A DNA stretch of 64,000 nt. It comes from Datnioides undecimradiatus. Taxonomy: Eukaryota; Chordata; Actinopteri; Lobotiformes; Datnioididae. A model generated the notes under the pieces. That model did no database searches. It saw only the letters and a list, made by a program, of their open reading frames with translations, and was not told the origin of the DNA. The position numbers and the translations under genes were made by a program. The stretch is from NCBI GenBank assembly GCA_008933995.1, contig WARS01000012.1:2108001-2172000 (forward strand), written 5' to 3'. Shown here in pieces: positions 52,554 through 62,767 of the stretch (its first letter is position 1; each line of letters begins with the position of its first letter).

Positions 52554-52617
52554 CGCTTGGATCGGAGCTGCATCTCTTTCCCGGTAATGGCTCTATCTCT
52601 GAGTTTGAAAAGGTTAT
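52554..52617 (-). CDS. c10orf90: c10orf90 exon: ALMS motif core
   Basis: 64 nt encoding (D)NLFKLRDRAITGKEMQLRSK plus the first two bases of an Arg codon. Human C10orf90 has DNLFKPKERCISEKEMHMRSKR here, the clearest match in the whole gene. The acceptor GTGTTTCCAG directly follows, in gene direction, a GU-rich tandem repeat; the donor is GCG|GTGAGT. Confidence 0.92.
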
Positions 52618-53827
52618 CTGGAAACACGGGCATGCACGCACACATTCACACATTCACACATTCACACACACCCATACACAATGAGTTGAGAGCTTAGAAG
52701 GATGGCAGTGAATCACTCCAGGTTTTCCTGGTATTTGAAAGCACCGAGAACCTCATCTCTTACATAAAAAAGATCAGTGTCCAGATTTTAGAGAAGGACG
52801 TGAATTCAGCGCTCTCTACTAACGTCTCAAGACATTTTATAAAGTATAATTTTGTGTCAATATCATGCAAGAGTATACATAAATATGTCTACTCATTGGA
52901 AATTATCAGTGAAATAATTTTTTTTTTTTAATTGTGTCTGTTTCCCAGCTGTCCTTGACTCACTGGCGTATGTCTACGTTGTGGCCAGTAGAGGGCAGAG
53001 TGAGCTACGAAATCTCTGTCAGAAATCTTTAAATTCTTTATTGTTTACTGTGCAGCCTGGCACTCTGAATGGAAATCTCATCAGGGTGAACGCTGCATCG
53101 TGAGCTTAATGACATTTGAAGGACACAGAAATATCTCCACTGAAATCCAATGTTGGCAATCATTCTGAAACCTTGTTATTCAATAGAGGAGCACTTGCAT
53201 ATTATATATTCTATATATCCACAATAAAGCCATCTTAGTCCAAATACCTTTTATTAAATTTAGTCACAGCTTCACCCGATGTGCCAGCTCTCTCTCTCTT
53301 TCTCTGCTTCATGGTTTTTTTTTCTGTACAGTTGACCTAAAAACCATTTCGATGATGAAAATGTCCTTTTTTCGTCACGTGTCAGAAACTGGTCTGTGAT
53401 GTGATACATCCCAAATGAAATAGAATATTCGCATGCATTAATTAAGCTTTATAAATAAATATTTATAGGTATATAAATAAGTCCCTGTCTTTAATTGTAG
53501 TGCAGAATCTTAATGTGTCATTGAGTCAAAAACTACTGCTAACTCAGTATTTTGTGTTTAGCAGTGGAATCACCACCCTTCAAGAAGTTAACATTAACAT
53601 TAACTTGTTATATAATTGAGCAAATGTTACCTATGAGCGCCTTAAATCCAAATTATTGGTATGAGCTTTAAAAATCACATATATGGGCTACAAACCGCCT
53701 CCTTTCTCTTTGCTCTGCGTCTGTATGTGTATGATTGGTCATGTGGCAAACGGCCACTGCAGCTGCGATGGGACAATGGGGCGAGTGCAGTGGATGAGAG
53801 AGGTGAGGGTAGCTGCTGGCACAATAC
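52618..53827 (-). other. c10orf90 intron with GU-rich tract at its 3' end
   Basis: A 1.2-kb intron. A CACATTCA tandem repeat lies just before the acceptor (listed separately). A T run is at about 52919-52930. TTAACATTAACATTAAC repeats occur near 53589. A frame resembling a basic exon at about 53250-53315 was considered and rejected. Confidence 0.55.
52641..52670. repeat. CACATTCA tandem repeat beside a splice acceptor
   Basis: About three and a half units of an 8-base repeat. In the c10orf90 transcript it is UGUGAAUG repeated, starting 24 bases before the exon at 52617, where a pyrimidine tract and branch site would normally sit. Confidence 0.9.
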
Positions 53828-53999
53828 CATTCAGAGAGGTAGACCGGGCACTGTGGGTTCTCTTTTGCCTGAGAGCAGCATCTGACTGTGGGTCTGCTGA
53901 ATCTGCCAGCACCTTCCTCTCCTGTGTCTTTCGCTCCAGCTCTCGCACTCTGCTCTGGGAACGACTGATGAAGTCTGGTCTGGACTTCTGCAGTGCCTC
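53828..53999 (-). CDS. c10orf90: c10orf90 exon: start of ALMS motif
   Basis: 172 nt, phase 0 in and one base out. It reads EALQKSRPDFISRSQSRVRE, LERKTQERKVLADSADPQ and on to TSLN. The opening equals the ALMS-motif signature EAL..RKPxFISRSQxRxxxLE of ALMS1, CEP295 and C10orf90. The acceptor is CTGGTTTTGGCAG and the donor AATG|GTATTG. The plus-strand frame of 216 codons over this region is only the antisense shadow of this exon. Confidence 0.93.
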
Positions 54000-54662
54000 C
54001 TGCCAAAACCAGAAACATATTGCTCTTCTTGACAAAACATTTAAGTCCAACCCCCTCCATTTCTACTTCCAATGGTCCCAGAATATAGCCCCAGGGCATC
54101 CTATGGAAATCTCTAAAGTCAGTATAAATGTGTTTTCCCCTTTTGCTGACATTGTAGTGTGTTTGAGCGGTTGCCAGCCTTGGGATGGAAAATCGCCAGC
54201 GGGGGTAAAGATAAACCCGAGGGGTCACATAATTGACAACGAAGGGATTTTAAAACAAAAAAAGAATTTCTGCCACAACAAACATGTTTGGTTTTTTCCA
54301 AACTTTTTTCAAGTTTTTCAGAGCGCTGGATAGTTTTTCCTCCTTGGCTTCAAAAGCAAAAATTAAGGAATTCAAGACAAGGACATAGCACTTTGGTTGT
54401 AACACATAAACACGCTGCATGCTGGATTGTTCTAAAGCAGGGAAACTGACTGACTTCCTGCACAAAGTGTCATTCTGCCCGTATTGATCAGAGACTTAAA
54501 GATAAACCACACTTAGGGATCGTACATATTTAATTGGGAAAAAAATAAAAAAGCAGGAATAGGTGTTAATAACTATGGATAACTATAATAAACTAATAGG
54601 TATTCAAACAAACTTGTTTATATATTTAGCTATAATTAGCTATAATTATCCTTTGAACTCAC
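54000..54662 (-). other. c10orf90 intron
   Basis: A 663-base intron; nothing recognised. Confidence 0.65.
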
Positions 54663-54793
54663 CTGTAGAGAAAAGGTTTCCGGTGACCTTTCAGAGTCAA
54701 GACTCAGTGGAACAACTGCAGCATGAAGCTGGCTGTGACGCTGGAGTGGGCTGTGATCTAGATGCGGTTTCATGCATTTCCCCTCATCTGTCA
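54663..54793 (-). CDS. c10orf90: c10orf90 exon: linker before ALMS motif
   Basis: 131 nt: two bases completing a Val codon, then TDEGKCMKPHLDHSPLQRHS and on to SERSPETFSLQ. The final FSLQ joins EAL of the next exon to form the (S/T)LQEAL start of the ALMS motif. The acceptor is CTGCCTTGGTAG and the donor CAG|GTGAGT. The linker is poorly conserved, so its support is the phase, the splice sites and the exact join. Confidence 0.85.
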
Positions 54794-55098
54794 CTACCAA
54801 GGCAGAGAAAATCAAATTGTTTGCATTTCATTTACACCTGGCTCGGCTTCACATGCCTGTGCACAAGGCACAGTTGCTCAACAGCCCTCTGGGCCTGCCA
54901 TGACATATTAGTTCTTGGTATGAATCAAACAGACACAATATGTAAGAGCCAAGGAATTTCACTGCATTGATTCGGAGATGTAGCCCTGAAAGGGAAGTGC
55001 TGAGCTTGCGACATTCTCAGCTAATTGTAACGAAGATCGATGTTTTATAAGGTGAGAAATTATGACAACATATGAGGGGACTAGAGAAGTAATAATAC
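54794..55098 (-). other. c10orf90 intron
   Basis: A 305-base intron with no other feature. Confidence 0.7.
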
Positions 55099-55251
55099 CA
55101 GTGCTTCCCCGGGGTGATGTGGTGGAGTCCTTCTCAGACTGGCCATTTGGTGTTTTCTTCTTACTAAGTTGTCTTTGGAGTTTTATATTTGCTATGATCG
55201 CAGCTGCGTTGAGGGCAAGCACTTCCTCTGGAGACTGATTGGAGTGGGGAT
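55099..55251 (-). CDS. c10orf90: c10orf90 exon: conserved alanine-rich helix
   Basis: 153 nt encoding (D)PHSNQSPEEVLALNAAA, IIANIKLQRQLSKKK and a polar tail to STT SPRGST. The block PEEVLALNAAAIIANIKLQ is strongly helical and is, as I remember it, a conserved feature of C10orf90 proteins upstream of the ALMS motif. The acceptor is CTCTTGCATTTCAG and the donor ACTG|GTATTA. Phase 1 in and 1 out fit both neighbours. Confidence 0.9.
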
Positions 55252-57261
55252 CTGAAATGCAAGAGGACTTTGATTTAATTGAAGAGTAAATAAAACAGTG
55301 ACACGCGCAGCTACCATTTGGCTGCTGTGCACCAAAGGAAGAATTTAATACATATTTCATAATGTCCTGCTTCATCTGGAGGTTGACTGTATCAAACAAT
55401 GAATTTAAATTATGATGCCTCGGGCCTCTGTAATTAATTGATGACACTGTTAATGAAAGCAATTAAAGAATAATTAATAATTTCATGCAGAGAAAAGACT
55501 GAATGATGAATAAAGAAACGCACTTGCTCAGCAGAAAACTCCCTGCTCATGTTACTAATTTACCTGAATATTCAGCATTTCTAAACAATAGCCTGAGCTG
55601 ACTGTTGCTGTTACTGTTGCTGCTCTGAATGCTGAGTGTTTTCAACGCTAAAGTCAGAATTTTTTAAATCCAGGAGAAATAAAGGATAACTAAGACAGTA
55701 ACATTCAAGCCTTGCATGGCCCCAAAGCTTATATATTTGATTATTTATCTAAAGCAGTGACAGAACTTGTATCTTGATGTGCAGTTTGGACAACTTAGAA
55801 ACAAGACTTGCGTTCAGCCCCAAAGCAATAAGCTTTGACATTTCGGGAAATATGTTTATTCCCTTTCTTGCCAAGAGTCAGACAAGGCGATCAATAGGAC
55901 TCTTATATCTGTATGTTAAATATGAAGCTATTGCCAGGAGATGGTTAGCTTAGCCTAGCATAGAGACAAAACAGACAACCTCCCTCTGACCAAAGAATTT
56001 TAAAAATTCACCAAAAACACCCCTGAGCCGGAATAATCAGCATATTTGGTTGTCTTGTCCCCCTGTGAGGTTGCCAGGCAACCGCCGGAGGTCCCAGGAT
56101 GTTGCTGCTCCCAGCCAAGGAGTAGTAAAGCTCCACAAATAGTTTTCGTGGGGGATTTTTGAACGGGCTAAACAAACAAGATTTGATGTGAGCTAGAAGA
56201 GAGTGACTTTACTTTTCCTTTAGACACAGCCTGGCTAGCTGTGTCTCCCTGCCATAGGGTCATTCTCATGTTCCCAGACTCCTATGTTCCCTTTGTTAGG
56301 GTTCTGACCAGAACACAATAGATGGGTTAATAGGTGTTAACTGGGAAAACACAGGATCTTTGAATTTAGGCCCACAGAAACATAGATGCACTCCTGTTTT
56401 CATCCTAATGCTAAGCTAAGCTAACAGTTTTCTGGCTGTAACCTCATAATCAATAGACAGATATAAGACAGTTATTGATTTTCTTATCTAATTCTCAATA
56501 AGTAAGCAAATAAAGGTAACCTCACTTACTCGCTAACTTTAATTTGTCCAACCAACTCACAACCAAAAATAAAGCTAAAGAAGTTTGTGAGACTGAATGT
56601 TGGACCCAGATGGCCAATGAGTCCGCACACTGTGACTGTGTGAACACATTTTTGTCCCCACAGCATGATTACTTCACAGAAACATACCCAAATGCAATAT
56701 CTGTTATGTTTTATTGCAGCTATTACAGCTGCGGATCTGGATGCCAAAATTGATTCTAACACATCCTAATACCTTATTTTCACCATGTTTAGCAGCTTGT
56801 GATTCCTCTTCCTCCCCTGTGCTGTCAGTGAAATGGGGGGGGGGCTAGAACAGATTACACATGCAAAGAGGTGCGTGGGAAAATAAAAAGGAGGTGAAAA
56901 TGGGAAGGCGTCTGAAGGTGCCGATGGGGCCTCTGCGACTAGACGATTCTGTTTGACGACGGTGCTGATATCTGGCTCGAGTGTCAATCGCACTCAAGGC
57001 AGCAGATAAAGGAATCATACAATGTCATCAATACAATCTAATTATGCCGATCAATAAGACATCAAAGGTGAGAGACAATATCAAACCTGAGAGTTCAGCC
57101 CCAGAACGCTGAAGTGTGCGTAGCAACTTCAAGCTAGTACACGCAAATGGCAAACAGGAAGTGTATATTTAGACATTGCCATCCTTTGAAAATGGAGATC
57201 AGAGACAAAGGGAGGCTCTGTGCTGACAAGAAGACAGTCAGTGTGGGACAGAGAAACCTAC
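55252..57261 (-). other. c10orf90 intron with foldback repeat
   Basis: A 2.0-kb intron largely taken up by repeat copy B (55830-56518). A G run of 10 lies at 56835-56844. The exon phases on both sides join directly, so no further coding exon is required here. Confidence 0.6.
55830..56518. mobile_element. GCTTAGCTTAGC-family repeat, copy B, foldback form
   Basis: The left arm (about 55830-55965) reads TTTCGGGAAATATG, TTCTTGCCAAGAGTCAGAC, CTCTTATATCTGT and GGTTAGCTTAGCCTAGCAT. The right arm (about 56400-56518) carries the reverse complement, with GCTAAGCTAAGCTAAC, ACAGATATAAGAC and TTATCTAATTCTC. The centre at about 56068 (GAGGTTGCCAGGCAACC) is shared with copy A. It therefore has diverged inverted arms of roughly 110 bases around a 430-base core. 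No coding capacity. It probably belongs to the MITE-like or foldback DNA elements. Confidence 0.65.
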
Positions 57262-58612
57262 CCGGGGCCTTGATGAGAGTTAGAGAGGGGGATGCTCTCC
57301 TCTCTGCATTCTCTGGCGGCAATCTTTCCTTCTCGCCTCCGTTTGGCTCAAGGGCGTCTGCCACTGGCTGACCTGCTTCTTTCACTGCTGTTCGAGGGCT
57401 GATGAAACTACTGTCTGAGTTCACAGGGTTGATATTGGTCTCTTGTGGAAGCCCAAAGCTCCATTTCCTGGCAGCCGGTTGTGTCACATTCTCCTTGCTT
57501 GGCTCAGTGTGTCCAAACACATTGCCATAGCAGCTCAGCGGTCTGTGAGGCCTTTCCGATCTCTGTCCAACAGCCCTCGTAGAAACCTCTGAGGGAGCGG
57601 GTGCTGCTATAGCAGGGGGGGTGCTCACAAAAAGGCTCAGCATAGACCTGTGGATCGATCCCCCATTTTTCTCTGCATCTGAAGTGGATTTATTTGGTGC
57701 TGCAGCGGAGTTTGGCCTCTTTGTGGAATCCAGATGGTGATATGATGGTGCTGCATTGTGCTGTGAATGGTTTCCCTGACTCCACATGCTGTTTTCCTTG
57801 TACACTCCCTCTGTGTAGCTGTGCCCGTACTCCGGGTGCCTCATCCCAGACCCTTCTTTGGCTGGACTGTAACTCTCCCTGTGCTCTGTCACTTTGATTA
57901 TGGTAGCCTTTCTTCTGTGGACCACTGTGTCCAAAGCATGGCTATCTGGTGCATTCCCAGCGATTTTAGTGCTTGAGACAGGGTTGGACATCATCCTTTG
58001 CTCTGTCACTTTGACTATAGTGGCTTTCCTTTGCACTGTGACCTGCCTGGAGTTTGGATCCACTGACTGCTGGACCAGCGGCGGAGAAGGGGATGAGCGA
58101 GACTGGGACGAGTGGCTGCTGATATCAGAGCCAGGCAAACTGGATGATCTGCTCACTTTCCTGGAAGAGATGGTGATGGAGGAGAAGCCAGCTTTGTTCT
58201 GGGGAATGATTGTAGTCACAGCAGAGCTTGTCTGTGTGTGTGAGGGCTGTGAGCTTGTGTTGGTTGTGCACAGCGGGACTGTCGCCCTCATAGGCTGAAC
58301 ACTGCCTGTCCTATGTGAAGGAGTATACGACTTGTATGTCTCTGTGCTGTTTGTCCCTTGAGGCAGAGTGGGTGGTTTGCAGGGATCAGCAGAAGTTGTT
58401 CGATGTAGCCTATGCTTGAGGGTCTCAATGGTGGTTGTTTTCGTCAGAGGGGACTTCCTGTTGGGGTCTAAGCTGGTCCCTGTGGAAAGCTCATTGGACT
58501 GACTGCCTCCGGGGAAAGCTGACACCCTGTTGGTATTCCAGCCTCTCCTCAGAGCTTGCAAGCCCACAGGTCTGTCCCCTTCGCTCGATGGATAGCTTTG
58601 TTTTTCCTGCAC
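57262..58612 (-). CDS. c10orf90: c10orf90 large exon: Ser/Pro-rich region with doubled KVTE motif
   Basis: 1351 nt, 450 codons plus one base. It begins VQEKQSYPSSEGDRPVG after the acceptor CCACACGCCGTAG and ends LTLIKAP before CCGG|GTAGGT. The sequence is rich in Ser, Thr, Pro and basic residues and is probably disordered. Near the middle a motif is present twice: RKATIVKVTEQR (57996-58031) and RKATIIKVTEHR (57879-57914). SRSSSLPGS and SSPSPPL look like phosphorylation-rich patches, and REGLP-type proline motifs are absent. This is the single longest open frame in the window by far. A second AG six bases into the exon (GTGCAG) could be used as an alternative acceptor, dropping two residues. 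In mammals the N-terminal half of the protein is the part reported to interact with p53-pathway proteins. Confidence 0.93.
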
Positions 58613-60348
58613 CTACGGCGTGTGGACAAAAGAGATTCTATGTGATAAATATCCTTAATTATGCACGGAAACCCCATCCCACCCTCCTGTTGTTGCTAAT
58701 GTCTCTTGCTAAATGTTTTGTCATTAATCAACACAATGAAACATATGCTGTAAATCCATCTTGCCTATTTGAGCCACTGTTTTCAACTGGCTAATACAGA
58801 AAATAGTTCATCACTTCTTCTGATCCAGTATGAGATATTGATAATATGACATCTCTGTAATACTACATTTCAACAGCAGGTCAGCTGTCTTGTCTTTCCT
58901 CTGGGCTTTGCTGTTTGTTCTTTAGTCAGATGACTCTCCCCATGCTTGACACAGTAAATGCCCCAGTAGCATTGGAAGCAGCAGCAGGCAAAGCCAGCAC
59001 ACAGCGTGACTTATCCCTCACAGAATCACAATGAGACTCTATCCTCAATAGAAACTGAGAGGCAAAAAAGCAAAAAAAACAGATTCTGGTCCTTGGGCTA
59101 AAGGATTCTGATGGTGTTTATGGAGCATGGAGAAATGCTGATAGGTCCCCGTGCCCTGCCGGTTTATGATGTGAGATACCTCCCCGATCTCTCTTTTATA
59201 AATGTTGCATAGACCATGGTAGTGATTGTCTCTAAACAAAGTATGGGATTTAGTTCCTGTGTTACAGGAGTTTCAACAATCTCTGACCATGCGTTTGCAC
59301 AACACCTTGTGGTGGCAGTCAACAGCAGCAACAGCAAAAAAAAACACTCACCAAACACTGAAAACTGTAAAGGTACATAGCACAGTAGCACGTAGTCTAT
59401 TTATGTATCTGTTATAGAGTTCTGCTGTAGTCCACTGATGTATTTCTAACATTTTGATCAAACTCATAAGCAATTCAACCACACAGACACTGGCAATTAA
59501 GATCACAGGCGGGGAATTAAGTGCAGTTGTAACAATCTGACATGTGTGCCATCTGTGAAAATCTCTAATTTTGCATTTCGGCTGCATTTGGGTAAATGTT
59601 CCCAGACACTAACGTCTCTGATGATAACGATCCATAAAGCGCAGAGGTTTGACATTACCCAGCTGCCTTTGCGCGAACTGTTTTGAGGCATTGTTTAGTG
59701 AGGCTTTGACTTGCTGCACTTTGTCTCTTTGTGTTTTTATTTATTTTTGCCTGTTTGCAGTCGTTTGTATTTTCCTTTCTTTTCCTTTTCTTTCACTTTT
59801 CAGTTTTGACCCCTCGGAGTCCTCTGTCATAAATGAGTGGGGGATGACTTGCAACATTAGTGATTAGTCATTGGCATTTCTTCATGCTAATGAGGCTCTC
59901 TCTTCACATAAACGAGGGGTCAGAATGTGTAGGAGTCCAGACGTGCACGGGGCAAAGAAAATGAGACTTAATTAAGTAGAAATTAGAAATAATAACTTTC
60001 TTCTGCTGTATGTACAATTATTAAAATTGTATTTTTGCGGATTTTTTAACACACTTTCTACAAATGAAGCCCTTGGTTTATCCAATATTATGGATGTCCA
60101 GCAAAGCCAACACTGAAATTGAAGACACTAGCCTACATGTGCATAAATATATACTTTTAAATAGAACGTGAGAATAAGATGGCTTCATTTCACCTCAGTA
60201 TCCAGGCAGACATACCATGCACTCCCCGAGTCAAACAGACCAACTGATATCCATCATAGTATTCCACTTTTGTTGTTATCTCCTGGTTTATCCTAAGCTC
60301 AGTTTAAAAGAAACAAAAAACAATCATATCAGAGGAGTTTTCAGTTAC
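58613..60348 (-). other. c10orf90 intron
   Basis: A 1.7-kb intron. No repeats of note and no coding block. The stretch 59840-59990, with several ATTAGT, TAATGA and TTAATTAAG words, may be a regulatory element, but nothing proves it. Confidence 0.5.
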
Positions 60349-60440
60349 CTGTGTAGTAATAGGAGAGTCTTGATCAGGTGTCTGCCACGTCTTCACACCT
60401 GAAGCGCTTCGACTGGGGCGACTTCTCTCCACCTCTTCAT
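60349..60440 (-). CDS. c10orf90: c10orf90 exon (second in the window)
   Basis: 92 nt: two bases completing an Asp codon, then EEVERSRPSRSASGVKTWQT and PDQDSPITTQ. The acceptor is CCTTGATACATAG (weak pyrimidine tract) and the donor CAG|GTAACT. The call rests on the open frame, matching phases on both sides and RSRPSRSAS, which resembles the Ser-rich style of the next exon. I do not recognise a conserved motif. Confidence 0.75.
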
Positions 60441-60520
60441 CTATGTATCAAGGCAAAACAAATGATCCAGCGTCACATTCCTCACAAGACTTAGTCTTTC
60501 TCTCTCTCGTTCTCTTTCAC

Positions 60521-60558
<38 letters not shown>

Positions 60559-62700
60559 AGGCACTCCCCTGAGTGTATGGCAATGTTGACACTGTCAATA
60601 ATTGACGTTGCCACTGTAAAGTGAATCTAGCACCACCCCAGAGCCACTTCTCTGCTTCCTCAGGAGACATAGCAACTTGACTGGTCTGCCTCTCAGGCCT
60701 GACTGATACTCTATTGCCCCTCTGACTGCCTGCCTGGCTGCATTTATACATGCTGCTGTTACCATGGCGACTGGCTCTCACTTTGGGACAACCCTTGAAT
60801 GCTGCGCGGATAATTTGCGGTGTTTTTCTTTTTTTTGTTTTGTTTTAAGGGAGAGAAACAAGAGACAAGATGAAAATTGCACCACTTTGCAAATGTGATT
60901 ACAGCTAAAAAACAAAAAAACTTGTGTAGTCAGGGGTGTCGTAGAGGACTCTCCCTCTGACACGGTATTCCTACCAGTGCTCCAGTGCTGCTACCACTAT
61001 ATATCTCATTTACTTCTCTATAAAAGAGCCACATGCCAACTTGAGCCCCCCCGAAAGAGCTTCTCTCATTACCTCGACTAGCTGAGCTCAAATAACCTTT
61101 TTTTCTGAATCAACAGCTGACCTTAATATCCCAGAGGAAAAGGCCATATGGCTGATACCCTCTGATGTCCCCACCCTCCCAATTTATTCCTCATCCTCAT
61201 GAGTTTTATCTAAATAGTAAATGTGAGCAGGGTGAAAATTTGCCAGCCTGTGTAAACATGGAGGGCCTTGGAGCACAAGATCCAATTTTATTATCATTTG
61301 CTCATTAACATCACACATTTTAAGTTTGTTAGATGTGACTTTTATAGAGGGAGAGTGCCTGGAATGAGACCTCAAGTCTGATTAAAGCTGCTTCTGTATA
61401 GGGTTGTCAGCCACAACCAGAAAGAGAGGAAAAGGAAGAAAAAAGGATGAGAGCAGAGGTGGGATAATTTGCTAGCTGAAGTGTAACCGAGTCAATACTT
61501 GTTGGAATAATTGTGGTTGGGAGTTCTGATTTTTCTTTCATTTGGTTCGTGGAATTGTGCATTTTAATGTTCTGGCAGCTGAGAAAAACGAACACGCATC
61601 AAAACAAAACACATCTGAATGCAGTACTACGTGGAACATTTTGTTTTTTGTTGCTCATCTTTCTTCAGTTCAGGGTTAGGACTTCAGCCAATTCGTGTGC
61701 ACCTGAATTTATTATTATTCACGGTAAAGTAGCTAAAATATGAATACCTATTGCCAATTCAATTGGCTAGCAGGAGATTTAGCATCAAATACTATGTGTG
61801 AAATGGAAAATAATAATAAATAATGGTCTAACGTGATTATACTTTTTATTATATCTGCACAGCTTGTGCATGTAGCTTTTAACCAGCAGTGTATGTGATG
61901 TTAATAAGGTTGATGGTTTTAAAAACACCTACACTCACTGTCAAAGTTCCTCGCTGCCATGGATGGATTGCTTTGATTTTTGCAAGCAGCCAGAGCTTTG
62001 CCAGGATAATCTATGTATAAACAAGGACAAGGTTGGAAGATCAAACCCTCGATCAAACCTCCGATCAGGCCCAGAGAGTGTGGGGCTGCCATGTTCAAAG
62101 ATTAACAGGGCTAGTTCTCAGATCAGTCTGCATCTCTCCTTATCTTTTTTGCCTCCTCCCATTTCTTTCCTTCACCTTTTCAAGTCTAACATCACCTATT
62201 TCCTTAACCCGTGTTCCTGCCAGGTAAAGCAGTACCAGTTGTTCTTGAAATTGACTTTGTTTTGCAGGGTGTTGTTTAAATTGATCATCCAGTCAGTCGG
62301 TGTGCAGAGTTTGAAAGAGGACAGGGGCAACACTGCTGAAAGGAGCTGATTAGAGGCAGGTAAACTGTGTGGCAAGTCAGCCCTGAAATAAGCTGTTGTT
62401 CTCCCTCTGGCTAACCTGGCCTCAGCCGTTACCCCGTGGCCATATTTGCTTTAGCACTGATCAGGCACTAAACAGCGGCTGAAATGGAAGCTTTGTGTGT
62501 TTTCTGAAATTTTCTGTTGGTCAAGAGAGTTACCTCATGTTTTTAAATTAGATTTCACATATTGCTTCAAGGGGTACCTCTTACATAATGAACAGTATAA
62601 TTATGCATTCCTTTGACTTATGGGGGCATTTTTATAAATACTCAAATGAAAAAATTAGATGTTAGATTGTAAACTGGAAGAGCAAATTGTCGGTACATAC
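60441..62700 (-). other. c10orf90 intron with CA microsatellite
   Basis: A 2.26-kb intron. It carries the CA repeat at 60519-60557, about 80 bases before the acceptor in gene direction. A minus-strand frame at 60491-60781 runs into that repeat and has no Met-exon support. Confidence 0.55.
60519..60557. repeat. CA microsatellite near a c10orf90 acceptor
   Basis: About 39 bases of CA with one G and one T interruption. In the transcript it is GU-rich and lies roughly 80-117 bases before the exon that starts at 60440. Confidence 0.95.
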
Positions 62701-62767
62701 CCTGAACTTTGCTGGTTGTTGTTTGACTCTTCTGAAATGTTGGAGTGATGGGTTGTCTCAATTTCAC
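62701..62767 (-). CDS. c10orf90: c10orf90 exon (first in the window)
   Basis: 67 nt: VKLRQPITPTFQKSQTTTSK, VQ and one base. The acceptor TTTACTTTTCGCAG and the donor CAGG|GTATGT are good. It starts in phase 0 without a Met, so at least one earlier coding exon exists, probably beyond 64,000. No motif is recognised; the support is phase, splice sites and position. Confidence 0.72.

Larger units (their letters stand above)
50446..62767 (-). other. c10orf90: c10orf90 (FATS) gene, all but the N-terminal exons
   Basis: Gene-level entry. Nine minus-strand exons (62701-62767, 60349-60440, 57262-58612, 55099-55251, 54663-54793, 53828-53999, 52554-52617, 52183-52273, 50446-50502) join in frame to 725 residues and a stop. 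Layout: about 500 residues rich in Ser, Thr and Pro, probably disordered; a conserved SPEEVLALNAAAIIANIKL helix; and a C-terminal ALMS motif of roughly 125 residues, as in ALMS1, CEP295 and C10orf90. Members of this group sit at centrosomes or on actin/microtubules. Mammalian C10orf90 (FATS, about 700 residues) is reported as a fragile-site tumour suppressor that stabilises p53 and p21. ALMS1 and CEP295 are several times longer and differ in exon plan. Order and strand next to adam12 match human 10q26.2. Confidence 0.88.

Noticed and set aside
52621-52680. Short regular repeats that might suggest a CRISPR-like array
   Set aside because: An 8-base tandem repeat without unique spacers, in an animal intron.
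53250-53315. Possible basic exon in the c10orf90 intron (KQRKRERAGTSGEAVTKFNK)
   Set aside because: The flanking ALMS exons join directly in phase and in family sequence, so an extra exon here would interrupt the motif; the acceptor context is also poor.
53683-54333. Plus-strand open frame of 216 codons
   Set aside because: It is the antisense shadow of the ALMS exon at 53828-53999, whose minus-strand reading gives a clear family match.
54959-55462. Minus-strand open frame of 167 codons taken as one coding unit
   Set aside because: Only 55099-55251 is exon; the rest runs into intron past a good donor and acceptor.
60491-60781. Minus-strand frame of 96 codons as an alternative first exon of c10orf90
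   Set aside because: It reads through the CA repeat into Val-Cys repeats and lacks a donor in the right phase.
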